Assembly: GCF_051859025.1 (NCBI RefSeq)
Contig: NZ_JBHYGL010000009.1
Span: forward strand, 66,365-130,364
Direction: 5' to 3'
Source: Falsiroseomonas sp051859025
GTDB taxonomy: Bacteria; Pseudomonadota; Alphaproteobacteria; Acetobacterales; Acetobacteraceae
DNA: 64,000 nucleotides
In this document: positions 59,040 to 64,000 of the stretch, in pieces
Layout: every line of letters begins with the position of its first letter
How positions within the stretch are numbered: the first letter of the stretch is position 1
Translations under genes and position numbers: made by a program
The notes under the pieces: model-generated
Told to the model about the DNA's origin: nothing
What the model saw: the letters and a program-made list of their open reading frames with translations, nothing else
Database searches by the model: none

Positions 59040-61052
59040 ATGAGCTTCGATCACCTCCGCGCCACCTATTTCGAGGAAAGCGCCGAACTCCTGGAAAGCG
59101 CCTATGCGCAGCTTTCGGCCCTGGCCGAGGATCGCGCGGATGGTGACACGATGCATGCCCTGTTCAGGGCCATCCATTCCATCAAGGGTGGCGGCGGCGC
59201 CTTCGGCTTCGCGCGGCTGGTCGCCCTCGCACATGTCATGGAGACGCTGCTGGACCATCTGCGCGATGGCAGCCTGGCCGGCACGCCGGATCGCGTGGCG
59301 CTGCTGCTGAAGGCAACGGATGCGCTGGCGGACCTGCTGGGCGCGGAGCAGCGCGACGAGGCGATGCCCGCAGGCTTCGAGGATGGGCTGATCGCAGCGC
59401 TTGCCGCTGCGGTGGAATCGCCCGGCAGCGCAGCGAAGCCAGGCGTTCCGGCCGCGGCCGCCCCTGCTGCGATGCAGGGGGCGGGATGGCGGATCGTCTT
59501 CCGGCCACACGCCGCGCTGTTCAGGCATGCGAATGAACCGCTGCTGCTGATCCGCGCGCTGCGGGCGCTCGGGCCCCTCTCCGTCTCCGCCATGCTGGAC
59601 CGGCTGCCGGGGCTGGAGGCGCTGGAGCCGGAGGATGCCTGCCTCGCCTGGACGCTGGAACTGGCCGCGCCCGTGCCGCGCGCCGACATCGAGGAAATCT
59701 TCGAGTTCGTCGTCGATGACTGCGATCTTCTGATCAATTCCCTTCAGCCGGCTGTCGCGCAGGTGGCCGAGGCGGAATCGGACGTACCGGCGGCAGCGGC
59801 AGTCCTGGCCGCTGGTCCCCGGGCCGAGCAGGCGGCCGCCGTTCAATCGGTCCGCGTGGATGTCGCCAAGGTGGATCGCCTGGTGAACCTGGTGGGGGAG
59901 CTGGTCATCAACCAGGCCATGCTCGTCCAGCTCGGCAGCGCCGTGCCGCCGGAGGCCTGCCCCGGCCTCGTCGCCGGATTGGAGACCCTGTCGCAGCACC
60001 TGCGCGAATTGCAGGAAGGCGTCATGGCCATCCGCACCCAGCCCGTGAAGTCCGTCTTCTCCCGCATGCCGCGCCTCGTCCGGGAACTGTCATCGCAGCT
60101 CGGCAAGGATGTGCGCCTGGTCGTGACCGGTGAGGCCACGGAGATCGACAAGACGGTGGTGGAACAACTCGCCGACCCGCTGACGCATCTCCTGCGCAAC
60201 GCGCTCGACCACGGGGTGGAAACGCCCGAGGTGCGGGAGGCCGCCGGCAAGCCGCGGCAGGGCACGGTGCATCTGTCGGCGGAACAGCGCGGCGGCCGCA
60301 TCCTGATCGAGCTGAACGATGACGGCCGCGGCATCGACCGCAGCCGCGTCCTCGCAAGGGCGAAGGAGCGCGGAATCGTCGCGCCCGATGCCGTGCTGAC
60401 CGATGGCGAGATCGACGAGCTGATCTTCATGCCGGGCTTCTCCACGGCCGCCGTCGTCTCCGCCGTCTCCGGCCGTGGTGTCGGCATGGATGTCGTGCGC
60501 CGCAATATCCAGTCGCTCGGCGGGCGGATCGCCGTCGAGTCGCGCTTCGGCGAAGGGTCGCGCTTCGTCCTGTCCCTGCCATTGACCCTGGCGGTGATGG
60601 ACGGCCTCGTCGTCTCCGTCGGCAAGGAGGCCTACATCCTGCCGATCTCCGCCATCGTGGAAAGCCTCCGGCCGCGGCCGCAGGACATCCATGATGTCGT
60701 GGGCCGCGGGCAGGTGCTCTCGATCCGCGGTGCCTACATCCCGCTCCTGGCCCTGCACCGCGTCTTCGGCGTCTCCGATGCTGTGCTCGACCCGTCGCGC
60801 GGCATCATCGTCATCGCGGAAACCGACAATGCCGGCCGTGTCGGCCTGCTGGTGGACGACCTGGTCGGCCAGCACCAGGTGGTCGTGAAGAGCATGGAAG
60901 GCAATTACGGCCCGATCCCGGGCATCGGCGGCGCCACCATCCTCGGCAGCGGGCGCGTGGCGCTGATCCTCGATGTCGCGGGCCTCGCGGAGGCCAGCGA
61001 CCGCGGCCGTGGCACCCGCCTCGCCGCCCTGGCCGCCGCGGTGCTGCATTGA
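59040..61052 (+). CDS. cheA: Chemotaxis histidine kinase CheA (second copy)
   Basis: A 670-residue CheA. The HPt domain has the phospho-His near residue 46 (AIHSIKGGGGAFGF), and a P2-like CheY-docking region follows at about 140-245 (GWRIVFRPHAALFRHANEPLLL). Next come the P3 dimerisation helices (VRVDVAKVDRLVNLVGELVINQAML), the ATPase with LTHLLRNALDHGVE, DDGRGID and GRGVGMDVVRRNI, and one CheW domain at the end. Unlike the CheA at 34375 it has P2 and no receiver, so the two serve different pathways. Its stop overlaps the cheW start. Confidence 0.95.
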   Translation: MSFDHLRATYFEESAELLESAYAQLSALAEDRADGDTMHALFRAIHSIKGGGGAFGFARLVALAHVMETLLDHLRDGSLAGTPDRVALLLKATDALADLLGAEQRDEAMPAGFEDGLIAALAAAVESPGSAAKPGVPAAAAPAAMQGAGWRIVFRPHAALFRHANEPLLLIRALRALGPLSVSAMLDRLPGLEALEPEDACLAWTLELAAPVPRADIEEIFEFVVDDCDLLINSLQPAVAQVAEAESDVPAAAAVLAAGPRAEQAAAVQSVRVDVAKVDRLVNLVGELVINQAMLVQLGSAVPPEACPGLVAGLETLSQHLRELQEGVMAIRTQPVKSVFSRMPRLVRELSSQLGKDVRLVVTGEATEIDKTVVEQLADPLTHLLRNALDHGVETPEVREAAGKPRQGTVHLSAEQRGGRILIELNDDGRGIDRSRVLARAKERGIVAPDAVLTDGEIDELIFMPGFSTAAVVSAVSGRGVGMDVVRRNIQSLGGRIAVESRFGEGSRFVLSLPLTLAVMDGLVVSVGKEAYILPISAIVESLRPRPQDIHDVVGRGQVLSIRGAYIPLLALHRVFGVSDAVLDPSRGIIVIAETDNAGRVGLLVDDLVGQHQVVVKSMEGNYGPIPGIGGATILGSGRVALILDVAGLAEASDRGRGTRLAALAAAVLH

Positions 61053-61507
61053 GCGGCAATGACGTGGCGCAATACATCACCTGCACGCTGGGCGATGCGG
61101 AATACGGGATCGACATCCTGTCGGTGCGGGAGATCAAGGGCTGGTCGGAGACGACTGCACTGCCGCACGCGCCGGCCTGGGTGCGGGGCGTGATCAACCT
61201 GCGCGGTACCATCGTGCCGATCCTCGACCTGCGGTCCCGCTTCGGGCTGGGGCAGACGGCGGCGACGGCGATGCATGTGGTGGTGATCATCCAGACGGCG
61301 ACGCGGATGGCGGGGCTGCTGGTGGACAGCGTGTCCGACATCATCACCGTCGGCGCGGAGGAAGTCCGGGCCGTGCCGGAAGTCGGCATGAGCGTGCCGG
61401 AACGGCTGCTGTCGGGCCTTATCCCGCGTGAGGGTGCCATGGTTTCCCTCGTCTCGCTCGACAACCTTCTCAACCTGCCGGACGCCGAATTGGCGCTGGC
61501 TCACTAG
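61049..61507 (+). CDS. cheW: Chemotaxis adaptor CheW (second copy)
   Basis: A 152-residue CheW domain. Landmarks are YITCTLGDAEYGIDILSVREI, WVRGVINLRGTIVPILDLRSRFG and GLLVDSVSDIITVGAEEV. The start codon is TTG at 61049, overlapping the cheA stop (TTGA), so translation is coupled. No better ATG exists in frame near the conserved start. It ends 23 bases before the PAS-MCP gene. Confidence 0.92.
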   Translation: MSGNDVAQYITCTLGDAEYGIDILSVREIKGWSETTALPHAPAWVRGVINLRGTIVPILDLRSRFGLGQTAATAMHVVVIIQTATRMAGLLVDSVSDIITVGAEEVRAVPEVGMSVPERLLSGLIPREGAMVSLVSLDNLLNLPDAELALAH

Positions 61508-61530
61508 AAGATATCTGAGGAAGGCTAACG

Positions 61531-64000
61531 ATGTTCATGGGACGTGCCGCCCGCGCGCTGCTGCCTGCCGGGTTTACGGATCGCCGCTCAGGCCGTGATC
61601 GACGTGCGACGATGCGCAGGCTGGTCGCCGCGCAGGCGGCGCTGCAGCGGGCGGAGGCCATGCTGACCCTGGCCGCCGATGGCGAGGTCCTGGAAGCCAA
61701 TGAACGCTTCGCGGCCTTGCTCGGCATGGCGGCGGATGCCGTCGTCGCCCGCCCGCACGCCGCGCTGCTGACGCGCGTGGAGCGTGATGGCGTCGAGTAC
61801 CGGCGCTTCCTTGACCAGCTGGCGCGCGGACAGGATGCGATGGTGCGTCTCTGGCACCAGGCTGGCGGTGGCGCGGCCGTGCTGTTGGAACTCTCCGCCG
61901 CGCCGATGGCGGTGGAGGAGGGCGACGCGCCGGCGGTTGCCGTGATCGCCCGGGACGTGACGGCGCTGGCGGCCACGGAGGCACGCGGTCTCCTCGATCG
62001 CACGGCCATCGCCTCGTCCAGCTCGCCGATGATGCTGGTGGACGAAGACTTTACCGTGCTGCACGCCAATGACGCGGCGCGCGCGATGCTGCGCGAGCAC
62101 GAGACCGGTTTCCGCACCCTCTGGCCGGAAGCCGACCCGACGCAGCTGGAAGGCACCCGGATCGATGGTCTGCCGCGTGACCTGCTCTCCCGCCGCCGCG
62201 GTGTCCAACGCGCCGAGATCGACATCGCCGAGGCGCGCTTCAGCGTGTCCGCGACCTCGCTGGAGGGGACGCCGCAGCGGCTGGTCGAATGGCGGGACAT
62301 CACGCGGCAGACGGGCCTCGGGCGGCGCATGACGGCGCTGGACCGCGCCATGGCATCGATCGAGTTCGGGCTCGATGGCCGCGTCATCGACGCCAACGCC
62401 AATTTCCTCAACCTCGTCGGCTACACGCTGGAGGAGATCCGCGGCCAGCATCATTCGCTGTTCGTCGATCCGGCCGACCGGGATGGTCCGGCCTATCGCG
62501 CCTTCTGGGAGAAGCTGGCACGCGGCGAATACGACACCGGACGCTACCGGCGCGTCGCCAAGGGCGGGCGGGAGGTCTGGCTGCAGGCCAGCTACAACCC
62601 CGTGCTGGACGCCGATGGCAAGCCGGTTCGCGTGGCGAAGTATGCGACGGATGTGACGGCGATGCGCGAGCGTGAGGCCGAGGCCGATGGCCGGCTGACC
62701 GCCATCAACAAGGTCATGGCCGTCATCGAGTTCACGCTGGATGGCCGCGTGATCGATGCGAATGAGAACTTCCTGGCGACGCTCGGCTATTCGCTGGACG
62801 AGATTCGTGGCCAGCATCATTCGATGTTCGTCGATGCGGGCGATCGCCAGGGGCCGGCCTACCGCGCTTTCTGGGACAAGCTGGCGCGGGGCGAACATGA
62901 TGCCGGGCGCTATCGCCGCATCGGCAAGGGCGGGCGGGAGGTCTGGATCCAGGCCAGCTACAATCCGATCCTGAACGCCAATGGCAAGCCGATCAAGGTG
63001 GTGAAATACGCCACCGATGTCACCGCTGCCGCGTTGCAGGAAGCGGACTTCCGGGGCCAGATCGGCGCGATCGACAAGGCGCAGGCCGTGATCGAATTCG
63101 GCCTCGATGGCCGGATCCTGACGGCCAACGGCAATTTCCTGGCCACGCTTGGCTACACCATCGACCAGGTGCGCGGGCAGCATCATTCGATGTTCCTGGA
63201 CCCGGCCGAAAGGCATGCGCCGGAATATCGCGCCTTCTGGGAGAAGCTGGGCCGCGGCGAATACGATGCCGGGCGCTATCGCCGCCTGGGCGCAAGCGGG
63301 CGGGAGATCTGGATCCAGGCGAGCTACAACCCGATTCTCGATCTGAACGGCCGGCCCTTCAAGGTGGTGAAATACGCCAGCGACGTGACGGCGGAGGTGA
63401 CGGCCGCGCGGATGCTGGCCGCGACCGTCGGAAAGGCCGAGGAAGCCGTCAGCGCCGCGCTGACGAATGACTTCACGCTTCGCGTCCCGACCGATGGCGT
63501 CGAAGGGCCGGTAGCGCGCCTTGCCGGTGGTCTCAACCGTATCGTGGAAGGGATGGCGGAGCAGTTCCGCTTCGGCGAGGCCCTGCGCGAGGCGGTCAGC
63601 GAGACGCAGGCGGTGGTGGCCGCGGCGGAAGCCAATGACCTGACCCGCCGCGTGCCACTGGATGGCAAGACCGGAGAGATCGGCGCGCTCTGCGGCGGCG
63701 TCAACGGCCTGCTGGAGACGATGACCGGCGTGCTGGGCGCCATGACGGAAAGCTGCGGCACGATCACCACCGCGTCGCGCGAGATCGCTGTCGGCAATGC
63801 GGACCTGGCGCAACGGACGGAGGAGCAGGCCTCGAGCCTCGAGGAAACCTCCGCGAGCCTCGAGGAGCTGACCAGCACGGTGAAGCAGAACGCCGAGAGC
63901 GCGCTGCAGGCCAACAAGCTCGCGGCCTCGGCGAGCGAGATCGCCACGCGCGGCGGCGCGGTGGTGACGGAGGTGGTGCGGACGATGGACGGCATCACGC
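61531..64000 (+). CDS. PAS-rich methyl-accepting chemotaxis protein, C-terminus beyond window
   Basis: The first 823 residues are visible. There is no TM, so it is a soluble receptor. Two diverged PAS-like regions come first (about 25-145 and 155-265). Three near-identical tandem PAS domains of 122 residues follow (269-390, 391-512, 513-634), each with IEF-LDGR, ANxNFL, RGQHHSxF, YRAFWxKL and ASYNPxL motifs. A HAMP-like linker precedes the signalling domain, of which the start (AQRTEEQASSLEETSASLEE) is seen. RGQHHS PAS domains of this kind often bind haem or FAD, suggesting redox or oxygen taxis. GAGGAAGG lies 7 bases before the ATG. Confidence 0.93.
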   Translation, partial: MFMGRAARALLPAGFTDRRSGRDRRATMRRLVAAQAALQRAEAMLTLAADGEVLEANERFAALLGMAADAVVARPHAALLTRVERDGVEYRRFLDQLARGQDAMVRLWHQAGGGAAVLLELSAAPMAVEEGDAPAVAVIARDVTALAATEARGLLDRTAIASSSSPMMLVDEDFTVLHANDAARAMLREHETGFRTLWPEADPTQLEGTRIDGLPRDLLSRRRGVQRAEIDIAEARFSVSATSLEGTPQRLVEWRDITRQTGLGRRMTALDRAMASIEFGLDGRVIDANANFLNLVGYTLEEIRGQHHSLFVDPADRDGPAYRAFWEKLARGEYDTGRYRRVAKGGREVWLQASYNPVLDADGKPVRVAKYATDVTAMREREAEADGRLTAINKVMAVIEFTLDGRVIDANENFLATLGYSLDEIRGQHHSMFVDAGDRQGPAYRAFWDKLARGEHDAGRYRRIGKGGREVWIQASYNPILNANGKPIKVVKYATDVTAAALQEADFRGQIGAIDKAQAVIEFGLDGRILTANGNFLATLGYTIDQVRGQHHSMFLDPAERHAPEYRAFWEKLGRGEYDAGRYRRLGASGREIWIQASYNPILDLNGRPFKVVKYASDVTAEVTAARMLAATVGKAEEAVSAALTNDFTLRVPTDGVEGPVARLAGGLNRIVEGMAEQFRFGEALREAVSETQAVVAAAEANDLTRRVPLDGKTGEIGALCGGVNGLLETMTGVLGAMTESCGTITTASREIAVGNADLAQRTEEQASSLEETSASLEELTSTVKQNAESALQANKLAASASEIATRGGAVVTEVVRTMDGIT
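62335..63432 (+). repeat. Three in-frame tandem 366-bp repeats encoding PAS domains
   Basis: Units start at 62335, 62701 and 63067 with an exact 366-bp period. Shared strings such as gaggtctgg and cgctatcgccgc recur in register. The high similarity points to recent internal duplication, and the repeats could recombine. Confidence 0.85.

Noticed and set aside
1..64000. CRISPR arrays, tRNA/rRNA genes, insertion sequences, phage or defence genes.
   Set aside because: No spacer-repeat periodicity, tRNA-like cloverleaf, transposase motif or nuclease/methylase gene was seen on reading; composition is uniform.

Overview
The window is very GC-rich DNA from an alphaproteobacterium, most likely an Acetobacteraceae/Rhodospirillales relative of Roseomonas. 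The reasons are the FlaF/FlbT/FlbD flagellar regulators, CtrA-like boxes, TAXI-TRAP and Bug-type solute-binding proteins, and a giant NAD-glutamate dehydrogenase. The genus is inferred from gene content only.

Left part (1-18.4 kb) is metabolic and transport. On the minus strand lie a TAXI-family TRAP transporter (binding protein, fused DctQM permease) and a truncated YjbF/GfcB-like lipoprotein. Then come a CBS-BON protein behind an FNR/FixK-type box, a lipoprotein built of DSDP repeats, an OmpA-like protein coupled to a JmjC ribosomal-oxygenase-like protein, NAD-glutamate dehydrogenase, a Mug-type uracil-DNA glycosylase coupled to a UMF1-like MFS transporter, a Bug-type binding protein, a CocE/NonD hydrolase and a peptide ABC binding protein. 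A 205-bp two-armed palindromic element and a related hairpin pair sit between genes here.

Right part (18.7-64 kb) is an almost uninterrupted motility island: flgE(-) / fliK-flgD / fliF-G-H-N-flbD-flhA-flhF-flhG / DUF1217-flbT-flaF-flagellin(-) / cheA-W-B-R-fliI-fliJ / flhB-fliR-fliQ-fliE-flgC-flgB, an AMIN-TPR protein, cheZ-cheY, a MotE-like protein, a DUF6468-like protein and fliM-fliL (all minus) / flgF-G-A-H-I-J-flgN-fliO-fliP / a second chemotaxis operon (soluble MCP-like protein, STAS, CheY, CheA, CheW, PAS-MCP) that runs off the window. Most genes inside each block overlap by 1-4 bases or are only a few bases apart, so they look translationally coupled. The six export-gate proteins FlhA, FlhB, FliO, FliP, FliQ and FliR, the C-ring, the rod, the hook and the L/P rings are encoded. 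motAB, flgK, flgL, fliD and fliX are not seen.

Two regulatory layers can be read from the DNA. TTAACA-type boxes resembling CtrA sites lie, all in the same orientation, before fliF, cheA, flgB, fliL, fliO and the second chemotaxis operon. Sigma-54 -24/-12 promoters lie before flgE, fliK and probably fliL, matching the sigma-54 activator FlbD encoded in the island. This resembles the Caulobacter flagellar hierarchy (CtrA, then FlbD/sigma-54, then FlbT control of flagellin).
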